In this document: positions 32,035 through 40,606 of the stretch, piece after piece | Numbering within the stretch: position 1 is the first letter of the stretch | Layout: each line of letters begins with the position of its first letter | NCBI RefSeq assembly: GCF_900100655.1 | Contig: NZ_FNCE01000001.1 | Location: forward strand, 248,001-312,000 | From: Limimonas halophila | GTDB lineage: Bacteria; Pseudomonadota; Alphaproteobacteria; Kiloniellales; Rhodovibrionaceae | Direction of reading: 5' to 3' | Length of the DNA stretch: 64,000 bases | Made by a program: the position numbers and the translations under genes | Notes under the pieces: generated by a model | What the model saw: the letters and a program-made list of their open reading frames with translations, nothing else | The model's database searches: none | What the model was told of the DNA's origin: nothing

Positions 32035-34458
32035 GTGGCGGCGAAAAACCACGCGGACGTCGTGATTGTTGGCGGGGGCATCGTCGGGTGTTCGATCGCC
32101 TACAACCTCACGCGCGCCGGCAAGCGCGATGTCGTCGTGCTCGAAAAGGCGGGGCTCACCGAGGGGGCGACCTGGCACGCCGCCGGGCTGATCGGGCAGG
32201 TGCGCGGCACGCGCAACGCCACGCGCATGATCCAGCGCAGCGTGGAGCTTTACGACTGGCTGGGTGAGGAAAGCGGCCTCTACGTCGACTGGAAGAAGGC
32301 CGGCAGCCTGCGCCTCGCCTCATCGCCTGAACGCCTCAAGGAAATCAAGCGGCTGGTCACGACCGCGCGGAGTTTCGGCGTCGACGTCGAGCTCATCGGC
32401 GCCGAGGAGGCCCAGCGCCTCTTCCCGGCCATGACCACCGAGGGCGTGGAAGCCGCCGCCTACATTCCCGGCGACGGCTACGCCGATCCCAACAGCATCA
32501 CCCAGGCCCTGGCGCGCGCCGCCCGGCACAACGGCGCCACGATCCGCGAGGGCGTGCGCGTGGAAGCGGTCAATACCGTCAACCGTCGCGTCGACGAGGT
32601 CGTTACGGACCACGGCACCTATACGTGCAATGTCCTCGTGAACGCGGCCGGCATGTGGGGGCGTGAACTCGGCCAGCTCGCCGGCGCGTGCGTGCCCGCC
32701 TGCTCCGTGGAGCACCAGTACGTCGTCACCGACCCGATCCCGGATCTGCCGCGCGAGATGCCGACGATGCGCGATCCGGACCGGCTGGTGTACTACAAGC
32801 CCGAGGTCGGCGGCCTGGCGATCGGCGGCTACGAGCCGGACACCGTGCCCTTTGGCGAGGACGGCGTGCCCGCGGACTTCGCGCGCACGCTGCTGCCCGG
32901 CAACCTGGACCGCTTCAGCCAGCTCGCGGAAAAGGCGGCGGAGATCACGCCCGTCGTCGGCGAGGTCGGCATCCGCCAGGTCATCAACGGGCCCATCCCG
33001 GAATCCGCCGACGGCGATTTCGTCATGGGCAAGGCCGCCGGGTTCGACAACTTCTATGCCGCCACAGGCTTCCTCTACGGCATCGCGGCGGCGGGCGGCG
33101 CCGGCGAGGCCATGGCGGAGTGGATCGTCGAAGGCGCACCCGCGCGCGATCTCTGGTCGCTGGACGTGCGGCGCTTCCACCCCATCCACAACACCCGCCA
33201 CGTCCTCTTCCCGCGGGCGGTGGAGCACTACGCCAGCCACTACACCCTGAGCTATCCGGGCACGGAGAGCGAGGTCGCGCGCAACCTGCGGCTCAGCCCG
33301 CTGCACCACGTCCTCGACGCCAAGGGCGCGGTCTTCGGGCAGAAGATGGGCTGGGAGCGGCCCAACTGGTTCACCGTCCCGGCCGGCCCGCGCGACGAGA
33401 AGCTGGCGTTCGAGCGCGAGGAAACGAACTGGTTCCCGGCCGCGCGCGAGGAAGCGCTGGCCGTGCGCACCGCCGTCGGCCTGCTGGACCAGACCTCCTT
33501 CGCCAAGATGGAGCTGTGGGGCGAGGGCGCACTGGCGGCGATGCAGCACCTCGCCGTGTCCAACATGGACAAGCCCGTCGGCAGCGTCGTCTACACCCAG
33601 CTCTGCAACGCGCGCGGCGGCGTGGAAGCCGACCTGACGATCACGCGCCTGGGCGAGCAGCACTTCTACATCGTCACCGGGGCGGGCTTCGGCGAGCACG
33701 ACTTCGACTGGATCCGCGCCAACCTGCCGCGCGACGGCAGCGTGGAAACGCGCGAGGTCACGGACGGCTACGCCGTGCTCAACGTCTGCGGCCCCCACGC
33801 GCGGGACGTGCTCGCCGCCGTCACCGAAACGGACGTCGGCGCCGACGCCTTCCCCTTCGCCACGGCCCGGCGCATCCACATCGGCGGCGCGCCCGTGCTG
33901 GCCCTGCGCGTGGGCTACACCGGCGAACTCGGCTGGGAGCTGCACATCGCCACCCCCTACGCCGAGCACGTCTACACGCAGTTGGCCGAGGCCGGCGCGC
34001 GCCACGGCATCCGCGACGTGGGCTACAAGGCGATCGACAGCCTGCGCCTGGAAAAGGGCTACGTGTACTGGAGCGCCGACGTCAGCCCGGACACCACGCC
34101 CGTCGAGGCCGGCCTGGGCTCGCGCGTCGCCCTGCGCACCAAGGGCGACTACCTCGGCCGCGCCGTGCTGGAGCGCCAGAAGACCGAGGGCACGGACCAC
34201 AGGCTCGCGGTCTTCAGCATCGACGGCAACGTGCCGCTCTACGGCGGCGAGCCCATCCGCGTGAACGGCGAGGCCGTCGGACTCACCACCAGCGCCAACT
34301 TCGGCTTCACCGTCGGCCGCACCATCGCGATGGGCTATCTGCCCGTCTCGGCGATGCAGGCCGACAGCGTGGAAATCGAGGCATTCACAGAGCGCTACAC
34401 CGCGGCGCGGCACGACGCGCCGCTGCACGATCCCGCCAACGCGCGGGTCAAGGCGTGA
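32035..34458 (+). CDS. FAD-dependent oxidoreductase/aminomethyltransferase (dimethylglycine dehydrogenase-like), second copy
   Basis: An 807-residue paralogue of the protein at 27180: FAD domain (VVIVGGGIVGCSIAYNLTRA, then GATWHAAGLIGQV) and C-terminal GcvT-type folate domain (YTQLCNARGGVEAD, GYKAIDSLRLEKGYVYW). It should oxidise an N-methylated amine and capture the one-carbon unit. The start is GTG with GAGGGAGG upstream. The betaine-type transporter follows 98 bases later, which supports a quaternary or methylated amine substrate. Confidence 0.9.
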   Translation: MAAKNHADVVIVGGGIVGCSIAYNLTRAGKRDVVVLEKAGLTEGATWHAAGLIGQVRGTRNATRMIQRSVELYDWLGEESGLYVDWKKAGSLRLASSPERLKEIKRLVTTARSFGVDVELIGAEEAQRLFPAMTTEGVEAAAYIPGDGYADPNSITQALARAARHNGATIREGVRVEAVNTVNRRVDEVVTDHGTYTCNVLVNAAGMWGRELGQLAGACVPACSVEHQYVVTDPIPDLPREMPTMRDPDRLVYYKPEVGGLAIGGYEPDTVPFGEDGVPADFARTLLPGNLDRFSQLAEKAAEITPVVGEVGIRQVINGPIPESADGDFVMGKAAGFDNFYAATGFLYGIAAAGGAGEAMAEWIVEGAPARDLWSLDVRRFHPIHNTRHVLFPRAVEHYASHYTLSYPGTESEVARNLRLSPLHHVLDAKGAVFGQKMGWERPNWFTVPAGPRDEKLAFEREETNWFPAAREEALAVRTAVGLLDQTSFAKMELWGEGALAAMQHLAVSNMDKPVGSVVYTQLCNARGGVEADLTITRLGEQHFYIVTGAGFGEHDFDWIRANLPRDGSVETREVTDGYAVLNVCGPHARDVLAAVTETDVGADAFPFATARRIHIGGAPVLALRVGYTGELGWELHIATPYAEHVYTQLAEAGARHGIRDVGYKAIDSLRLEKGYVYWSADVSPDTTPVEAGLGSRVALRTKGDYLGRAVLERQKTEGTDHRLAVFSIDGNVPLYGGEPIRVNGEAVGLTTSANFGFTVGRTIAMGYLPVSAMQADSVEIEAFTERYTAARHDAPLHDPANARVKA

Positions 34459-34556
34459 TCCCGGCCGGCGCCGCCGGCATGGGAAAACGGAAGGCGACCA
34501 CCGGCCGGACAAGACCAAGACAAGCCGCCGGCCACCACGTTCGATGGGAGGACACG

Positions 34557-35549
34557 ATGGGTGAGACAAAGCCCAGGACGGCCTGGAAAGCCCTTGCCGT
34601 CGGCCTCGCGGCCGCCACGGGGCTCGCCATGGCGCCCGCCAATGCCGAGGTGCCGGAATCCAAGGATCCGCTGACGTTCACCCTGAATGACTGGGGAACG
34701 CAGAAGATCAACACCTACATCATGGGCACCGTTCTGGAAAAGATGGGCTACAACGTCGAGTACCAGAGCGCCGACTACATCGCCCAGTTTCAGGGCATCA
34801 AGTCGGGTGACCTGACGGTCGCCATGGAGATCTGGGAGACGACCGCCAAGGAGAACTTCGAGGAGGCGGTCGGCAGCGGCAAGGCCGTGGACCTCGGCAG
34901 CATCGGCGTGCGCGCCATCGAGGAGTGGTGGTATCCCAGCTACGTCGAAGAGAAGTGCCCGGGCCTGCCGGACTGGAAGGCGCTGCGCGACTGCGCCAAG
35001 GTCTTCGCCACGCCGCAGACTTATCCCAAGGGGCGCTACCTGGGCGGCCCGGTGACCTGGGAAGGCCGCGATCCCGAGCGTGTCGAGGCGCTCGACCTGC
35101 CGTTCGAGGTCGTCCACGCCGGCACGAACGCCGCCCTCCAGGCCGAGATCAAGTCGGCCATCCAGCGCAAGAAGCCGATCATCGCCTGGGTCTACCAGCC
35201 GCACTGGTTGCCGGCAAAATTCGACGGCAAGTGGATCGAGTTCCCCGAGTATACCGAGGCTTGCTACAACGATCCCGAGTGGGGCCCGAACCCGAACAAG
35301 AAGTACGACTGCGGCAAGCCGCGCGGCTGGATCAAGGCGATCGGCTGGGCCGGCGGTGCCGACAAGTGGCCCACGGCCTACGAGGCCATCAAGAACTTCA
35401 ACCTCAGCACCGAGGAAGTCGGGTCGCTAGCCGGCGAGGTCGGCCTGAAGGGCCGTGACGCCAAGGCGGTGGCCAAGGAGTGGGTCGCCAACAACGAGGA
35501 CGTCTGGTCCGAGTGGGTGGCCGACGCCAAGGCTGCGACGGGTAGCTGA
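34557..35549 (+). CDS. glycine betaine-type ABC transporter substrate-binding protein
   Basis: A 330-residue periplasmic binding protein (OpuAC/ProX type). Residues 1-30 form the signal peptide (ending APANA). The mature protein begins with the ligand-domain strand LTFTLNDWGTQKINTY and carries many Trp/Tyr (EEWWYPSYVEE, AWVYQPHW) suited to an aromatic cage around a quaternary ammonium group. A GGGAGG site precedes the ATG. It is followed by its ATPase and permease genes. The ligand could be glycine betaine or a related compound feeding the flavoproteins. Confidence 0.9.
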   Translation: MGETKPRTAWKALAVGLAAATGLAMAPANAEVPESKDPLTFTLNDWGTQKINTYIMGTVLEKMGYNVEYQSADYIAQFQGIKSGDLTVAMEIWETTAKENFEEAVGSGKAVDLGSIGVRAIEEWWYPSYVEEKCPGLPDWKALRDCAKVFATPQTYPKGRYLGGPVTWEGRDPERVEALDLPFEVVHAGTNAALQAEIKSAIQRKKPIIAWVYQPHWLPAKFDGKWIEFPEYTEACYNDPEWGPNPNKKYDCGKPRGWIKAIGWAGGADKWPTAYEAIKNFNLSTEEVGSLAGEVGLKGRDAKAVAKEWVANNEDVWSEWVADAKAATGS

Positions 35550-35670
35550 CGCCCGCCGCCCGACGTGACGGCCGGCGTGTGCCGGCCCCCGAGACCTTTC
35601 CCGTTCCAGATCGCTGCGGAGCCGGTGTCTCAGCCGGTTCCGCAGCCCGTCCCGGATGGATGGACGCGGC

Positions 35671-36804
35671 ATGAGTCAAAACGAGGCGACCATCGACCCC
35701 GCAACCGCGCCCACGGGCGCCGCGCCCGCCGCCACGGGGCGGGGCGCGCACGCCAACGCGGGTCAAAACAAGCTGACCTGTTCGAATGTCTGGAAGGTGT
35801 TCGGCGAGAACGCCGAGCGCGCCCTCCAGCGGTACGGCGGCCACATGAGCCAGGACCAGCTCGCCGCGGAGGGGCTGGTCGGCGCCGTGCAGGACGTCTC
35901 GCTCGACATCCGCCAGGGCGAGATCTTCATCATCATGGGCCTGTCCGGGTCGGGCAAGTCGACGCTGGTGCGGTGCATGTCCGGGCTGATCCCGATCACC
36001 GGCGGCCACATCTTCGTCGAGGACCAGGACCTCAACGGCATCAGCGCCCAGCAGCTCATGGAGCTGCGCCGGCACAAGATGGGCATGGTGTTCCAGCACT
36101 TCGCCCTGCTGCCGCATCTGACCGTGCTGGCGAACGTGGCCTTCCCCCTGGAGATTCAGGGCGTCGACAAGCGCACGCGCGAGCAAAAGGCGCGCGAGAC
36201 CATCCGCATGGTTGGCCTGGAAGGGCGCGAACACAACTTCCCGCGCCAGCTCTCCGGCGGCCAGCAGCAGCGCGTCGGCATCGCCCGCGCGCTCGTGATC
36301 GAACCCGACATCTGGTTCCTGGACGAACCCTTTTCCGCGCTGGACCCGCTGATCCGGCGCGACATGCAGGACGAGTTCCTGCGCCTCCAGAACATGCTGG
36401 ACAAGACGGTCGTCTTCATCACCCACGACTTCTCGGAGGCGATCAAGCTCGCCGACCGCATCGCCATCATGCACGACGGCAGGGTGGACCAGATCGGGAC
36501 GTCCGAGGAGCTGGTGACCCAGCCGGCCACCGACTACGTGGCCGAGTTCACCAAGGACGTGCCGCGCGCCAAAGTGCTGTCCGCGCGCTCGGTGATGGTC
36601 CCTGGCCGCGCCGACGGCATTCCCGGGTCGAGCCCCGATGACGTGAAGCCCGTCAGCGCGGCCGAGCGCGTCGAGGATTTCGCCTCGCGCGTGGTGGACC
36701 GCAATGCGCCGGTTCCGGTCGTGGACGATCAGGGCGCGGCGCTCGGCCATGTCCACCCCGAGAGTGTCATGAACATCCTCCTGGAGCGCGAGCAGCGGTC
36801 ATGA
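35671..36804 (+). CDS. glycine betaine-type ABC transporter ATP-binding protein
   Basis: A 377-residue ATPase of the ProV/OpuAA type: Walker A GLSGSGKSTL, signature LSGGQQQRVGIARAL, Walker B IWFLDEPFSAL and switch His in FITHDFSE. The C-terminal ~70 residues hold a single CBS-like segment (APVPVVDDQGAALGHV) instead of the usual tandem pair, so osmotic gating may be reduced. An ATG five codons earlier (35656) is possible; neither has a strong ribosome site. Its stop overlaps the permease start as ATGA. Confidence 0.9.
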   Translation: MSQNEATIDPATAPTGAAPAATGRGAHANAGQNKLTCSNVWKVFGENAERALQRYGGHMSQDQLAAEGLVGAVQDVSLDIRQGEIFIIMGLSGSGKSTLVRCMSGLIPITGGHIFVEDQDLNGISAQQLMELRRHKMGMVFQHFALLPHLTVLANVAFPLEIQGVDKRTREQKARETIRMVGLEGREHNFPRQLSGGQQQRVGIARALVIEPDIWFLDEPFSALDPLIRRDMQDEFLRLQNMLDKTVVFITHDFSEAIKLADRIAIMHDGRVDQIGTSEELVTQPATDYVAEFTKDVPRAKVLSARSVMVPGRADGIPGSSPDDVKPVSAAERVEDFASRVVDRNAPVPVVDDQGAALGHVHPESVMNILLEREQRS

Positions 36805-38816
36805 GCGTCAAGGGCGAGGTGCTTGAACGGTCGGCCAACTGGCGGAACGCGCCCGCGTGGGTGGTGTGGCTGGTCGCGCTTCTCGGCGCGGGCGCCCTCT
36901 TTCATCTGCTGCGCACGGCGCCTGCGCTGAAGCCGCTGGTGGACTACCCCGAGGGCTGGACGATCCCGCTGCAGGCGTGGATCAACGTCTTCATGGACTG
37001 GCTGCTGAACGAGTTCAGCTTCGGCCTGTTCACCTTCAAGGAGCTGACCCGCGCCTTCGCGGCCGTCCTCGATGTGCCGCTGGATATCCTGCTGGCGCTG
37101 CTTTCCAAGGGCGTGGAGGTCTCGCTGCTGGGCGTCGGCGTGCAGTTGCCGCCCCTGTCGTGGGTCGCCGTGACGGGGGTGCTGGTCTACGCCTCGTGGA
37201 GCGTCGGCGACCGCAAGCTCGCCGTTCTGATGGCGGCGGCGCTGCTCTACCTGGCCGTCTTCGGCCAGTGGGACGGCGCCATGATCACGCTCTCCTCGGT
37301 GCTGGTCGCGGTGCCGCTCGGCGTCGTCGGCGGGCTGCTGCTCGGCATCGTCAGCTACCGCTCGCCCGCGTTCGAGCGCGCGCTGACGCCCGTGCTCGAC
37401 ATGATGCAGACCGTGCCGATCTTCGCCTACCTGGTTCCGGTGCTGGCGCTGTTCGGCTTCGGGCCCGTGGCGGCGCTGGTGGCGACGGTGATCTACGCCA
37501 TGCCGCCGATGGTGCGGGTGACCATCCTCGCGTTGAAGGGCGTGCCGGAAGAGGTGCGCGAGTTCGGTGAGATGGTCGGCTGCTCGCGCGCCCAGATGAC
37601 GTGGAAGATCCTCGTCCCCGTGGCGCGCTACCGCCTGATGGTGGGCGTGAACCAGGTGATCATGCTCACGCTGAACATGGTCATCATCGCCTCGATGATC
37701 GGGGCGGGCGGCCTCGGCTACGACGTGCTGAACGCGCTGCGTCAGCTGGAAATCGGCGAGAGCGTCGAGGCCGGCCTGGCCATCAGCCTGATCGCGATCG
37801 CCATGGACCGCTTCACGCGCGCGGTCACGGAACTCCAGCCGACCTCGGACGAGGACACCGCCAAGCTCAGCTTCGCCCAGCGCCACCGTTACGTGCTTAT
37901 CGCGCTGGCGGTGCTCGTGGGCACGACGCTGGCGGGGCTGATCATCCCCGGCCTGGCGCCCTACCCGGCGTGGGCGCAGGTGACGACGGCCTCCTACTGG
38001 GACCAGGCCGTCAACTGGATCAACATGAACCTGGGTGCCGTTCTCTACAGCGTGAAGTCCTTCATGTTGATCTTCATCATGATCCCCGTGAAGCGCTTCC
38101 TGATGGACGTGCCGTGGGTCCTGATCGTGGGGCTGGTGTCGCTTGCGGGCTTCCGGCTGGGCGGCTGGCGGCTCGCCGCGACGGTTACCGGCTTCACGCT
38201 CTTCATCCTTGTGACGGGCAACTGGGAAAAGGGCCTGATCTCGGTTTACCTCACGGGTTTCGCGGTCGCGATCGCGGTCATCCTGGGCGTGAGCTTCGGC
38301 GTCGCGGCAGCGATGAGCCAGCGCGTCCACCACGTCGCCCAGGTGATCGTGGACGTGCTCCAGACCCTGCCGGCCTTCGTCTACCTGATCCCGGCCGTGA
38401 TGCTCTTCCAGGTAGGCGAGTTCTCGGCCCTGCTGGCGATCGTCGCCTACGCCATCGCCCCGGCCATCCGCTACACGGACCACGGCCTGCGCGGGGTGTC
38501 GCCCGAGGTGCTGGAAGCCGCGACCGTCTCGGGCTGCACGCGCCGGCAGAAGCTGTTCAAGGTCCAGCTGCCGCTGGCCTTCCCCGACATCATGCTGGGC
38601 GTCAACCAGACCATCATGATGGGCCTGTCCATGTTGGTCATCACCGCCCTGATCGGGACCAGCGATCTGGGCCAGGAAACCTACATCGCGCTGACCAAGG
38701 CCGATCCGGGCCGTGGCCTGGCCGCGGGCCTGTCGGTGGCCTGCATCGCCATGACGGCGGACCGGCTGATCCAGGCGGCCGCGACGCGGCGCAAGCGCGA
38801 ACTCGGGCTGGCGTAA
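36801..38816 (+). CDS. glycine betaine-type ABC transporter permease, fused double domain
   Basis: A 671-residue inner-membrane permease, about twice the length of ProW-type proteins. It contains two complete BPD_transp_1 domains: residues ~165-350 (coupling loop EVREFGEMVGCSRAQMTWKI) and ~470-660 (coupling loop EVLEAATVSGCTRRQKLFKV). The two halves diverge, so one chain should form the whole membrane channel. Start and ATPase stop overlap by four bases, implying translational coupling. Confidence 0.9.
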   Translation: MSVKGEVLERSANWRNAPAWVVWLVALLGAGALFHLLRTAPALKPLVDYPEGWTIPLQAWINVFMDWLLNEFSFGLFTFKELTRAFAAVLDVPLDILLALLSKGVEVSLLGVGVQLPPLSWVAVTGVLVYASWSVGDRKLAVLMAAALLYLAVFGQWDGAMITLSSVLVAVPLGVVGGLLLGIVSYRSPAFERALTPVLDMMQTVPIFAYLVPVLALFGFGPVAALVATVIYAMPPMVRVTILALKGVPEEVREFGEMVGCSRAQMTWKILVPVARYRLMVGVNQVIMLTLNMVIIASMIGAGGLGYDVLNALRQLEIGESVEAGLAISLIAIAMDRFTRAVTELQPTSDEDTAKLSFAQRHRYVLIALAVLVGTTLAGLIIPGLAPYPAWAQVTTASYWDQAVNWINMNLGAVLYSVKSFMLIFIMIPVKRFLMDVPWVLIVGLVSLAGFRLGGWRLAATVTGFTLFILVTGNWEKGLISVYLTGFAVAIAVILGVSFGVAAAMSQRVHHVAQVIVDVLQTLPAFVYLIPAVMLFQVGEFSALLAIVAYAIAPAIRYTDHGLRGVSPEVLEAATVSGCTRRQKLFKVQLPLAFPDIMLGVNQTIMMGLSMLVITALIGTSDLGQETYIALTKADPGRGLAAGLSVACIAMTADRLIQAAATRRKRELGLA

Positions 38817-38868
38817 GCGCCGGCCCCAATACGAGCCATCGACGCCAGCCACCCAAGGGAGGTTCCCG

Positions 38869-39798
38869 ATGTCCATCCCGCAGGAGGTCCGGTCCCACGT
38901 CAGCCGCATTCCGGCCCTGCAGGGCGTGTCCGAGGACCGCATCACCGTCGAGCGCCTCGGCGGCCTGACCAACCTCAACTACCTCATCGACGCCGACGGG
39001 GAGCGCTTCGTCATGCGCCTCCCCGGCGAGGGCACAGAGGAATACATCGACCGCACCATCGAGGAGCACAACGCCCGCGTCGCCGAGCGCGCGGGGGTCA
39101 ACGCCGAGGTCGTCTACTTCGACACCGGCGACGGCCTGATGGTGACCCGCTTCATCGAGGGCGGCGACACCATGAGCCCCGAAACCTTCCAGACGCGGCC
39201 GGGGGCGCCCAAGCGCGCGGGCGAGGCGTTCCGTCAGCTGCACGCGTGCGGCGAGTCCTTCCGCTTCACCTTCGAGATGTTCAGCATGATCGACGAGTAT
39301 CTGAACGTCCTGCAGAAGGAGAACGCCCCGCTGCCGGACGGCTACCACGACGCCGTCAAGGAAGCCGAGGCCGTGCGCGAGGCGCTGGACGCCAACCCCA
39401 TCGCGCTCAAACCCTGCCACTGCGACCCGCTGACCGAGAACTTCATCGACGACGGTCGGCGCATGTACATCCTCGACTTCGAGTATTCGGGGATGAACGA
39501 CCCCTTCTGGGACATCGGCGATCTCTCGGTCGAGGCCGGGCTGAGCGCCGAACAGGATTTGGAGATGCTGCGCGCCTACCTGGGCGGCGAGCCCAGCGAT
39601 GGGCAGTACGGCCGCATGGTCATCTACAAGGCCATGAGCGACCTGCTTTGGACGCTCTGGGGCCTCATCCAGTACGCGCACGGCAACACCGTGGAGGACT
39701 TCTGGGCCTATTCCACGGAGCGTTTCGCCCGCTGCAAGGAGCTGATGAACCGGCCCGAGTTCAGCGACCACGTCCGCGCTGTGCGTGAGAAGCGATAA
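38869..39798 (+). CDS. choline kinase-like phosphotransferase, second copy
   Basis: A 309-residue kinase-fold protein of the LicA/choline-kinase group with nucleotide-binding N-lobe GGLTNLNYLIDADGERFVMR, catalytic loop LKPCHCDPLTENFI (the usual His-X-Asp is kept as HCD) and metal motif YILDFEYSGMND. It is related to, but clearly different from, the one at 29662. GGGAGG precedes the ATG, and a strong terminator follows, making it the last gene of the rightward operon with the transporter. Confidence 0.87.
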   Translation: MSIPQEVRSHVSRIPALQGVSEDRITVERLGGLTNLNYLIDADGERFVMRLPGEGTEEYIDRTIEEHNARVAERAGVNAEVVYFDTGDGLMVTRFIEGGDTMSPETFQTRPGAPKRAGEAFRQLHACGESFRFTFEMFSMIDEYLNVLQKENAPLPDGYHDAVKEAEAVREALDANPIALKPCHCDPLTENFIDDGRRMYILDFEYSGMNDPFWDIGDLSVEAGLSAEQDLEMLRAYLGGEPSDGQYGRMVIYKAMSDLLWTLWGLIQYAHGNTVEDFWAYSTERFARCKELMNRPEFSDHVRAVREKR

Positions 39799-39817
39799 GC
39801 CTCCTCCCTGCACCTCA

Positions 39818-39848
39818 GCCCCGCTCCACGGCGAGCGGGGCATTTTTT
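39818..39848 (+). terminator. intrinsic terminator after the second phosphotransferase gene
   Basis: A 9-bp stem GCCCCGCTC/GAGCGGGGC (39818-39826/39833-39841) with a six-base loop is followed by ATTTTTT. It ends the transporter-phosphotransferase transcript on the plus strand. Confidence 0.9.
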
Positions 39849-39868
39849 CTTTCCGGGAGCCAGCCGAG

Positions 39869-40600
39869 GTGACGGACCCAACCATCCGCGGGCTGCTGTT
39901 CGACAAGGACGGCACGCTCATCGACTTTCAGGCGACCTGGGTGCCGCTCAACGTTCAGGCGGCCGACGTGGCCGCGAAGGGCGATCCGGCGCTGCGGGCC
40001 AGGCTGCTGGAGATCGGCGGCTACGACGCCGAAACCGGCCGCGTGACCGGCGCCAGCCTGCTCGCCCAGGCCGACACGCGCGAGGTGGCGGAAGCGTGGG
40101 TCGACGCCGGGGCGCCGTTCGGCGTCGACGAGTTGGCGGCCGCGATGGACCGCATCTTCCAGGCCGGGATGCACGACGCCGTGCCCGTGACGAACATCGC
40201 CGAGCTGTTCCGGCGGCTGTGGGCGCGGGGGCTGCACCTGGGCATCGCCACCAGCGACAGCGAGGCCGCCATCGCGGCCAGCCTCGCCGGCTTCGGGGTG
40301 TCGGGCGAGCGCGTGCACGCCTACGGCTACGACAGCGGCCACGGCAGCAAGCCCGATCCGGGCATGGTGCACGCCTTCTGCGCCGCCACGGGGCTCGACC
40401 CCGCGCAGGTCGCCATGGTCGGCGACAACCTGCACGACATCCACGCGGGTCAGGCGGCGGGCTGCGGGCTCACGGTGGGCGTGCGCACGGGCACCGGCGG
40501 CCCCGAACTCGCCGACGCCGCCGATTTCGTCATCGCCGACATCGGCGAGCTGGAAGCCCTGCTGGGCGACCGCATCCCGCCGCTTTCCGACGATGCCTGA
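39869..40600 (+). CDS. HAD-family phosphatase, phosphoglycolate phosphatase-like
   Basis: A 243-residue HAD hydrolase: motif I GLLFDKDGTLIDF, motif II Thr-Ser in IATSDSEAA, motif III Lys in GSKPDPGMVHAF and motif IV MVGDNLHDI. It should remove phosphate from a small molecule. The open frame begins at 39785, but that part spans the terminator at 39818-39848; the GTG at 39869, after GGGAG, is therefore the likely start. Readthrough or a promoter next to the terminator would be needed for expression. Confidence 0.82.
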   Translation: MTDPTIRGLLFDKDGTLIDFQATWVPLNVQAADVAAKGDPALRARLLEIGGYDAETGRVTGASLLAQADTREVAEAWVDAGAPFGVDELAAAMDRIFQAGMHDAVPVTNIAELFRRLWARGLHLGIATSDSEAAIAASLAGFGVSGERVHAYGYDSGHGSKPDPGMVHAFCAATGLDPAQVAMVGDNLHDIHAGQAAGCGLTVGVRTGTGGPELADAADFVIADIGELEALLGDRIPPLSDDA

Positions 40601-40606
40601 CCACGC

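Noticed and set aside
39785-39868. Upstream extension of the HAD phosphatase gene
   Set aside because: It would translate through the intrinsic terminator at 39818-39848; the GTG at 39869 with GGGAG upstream is better.
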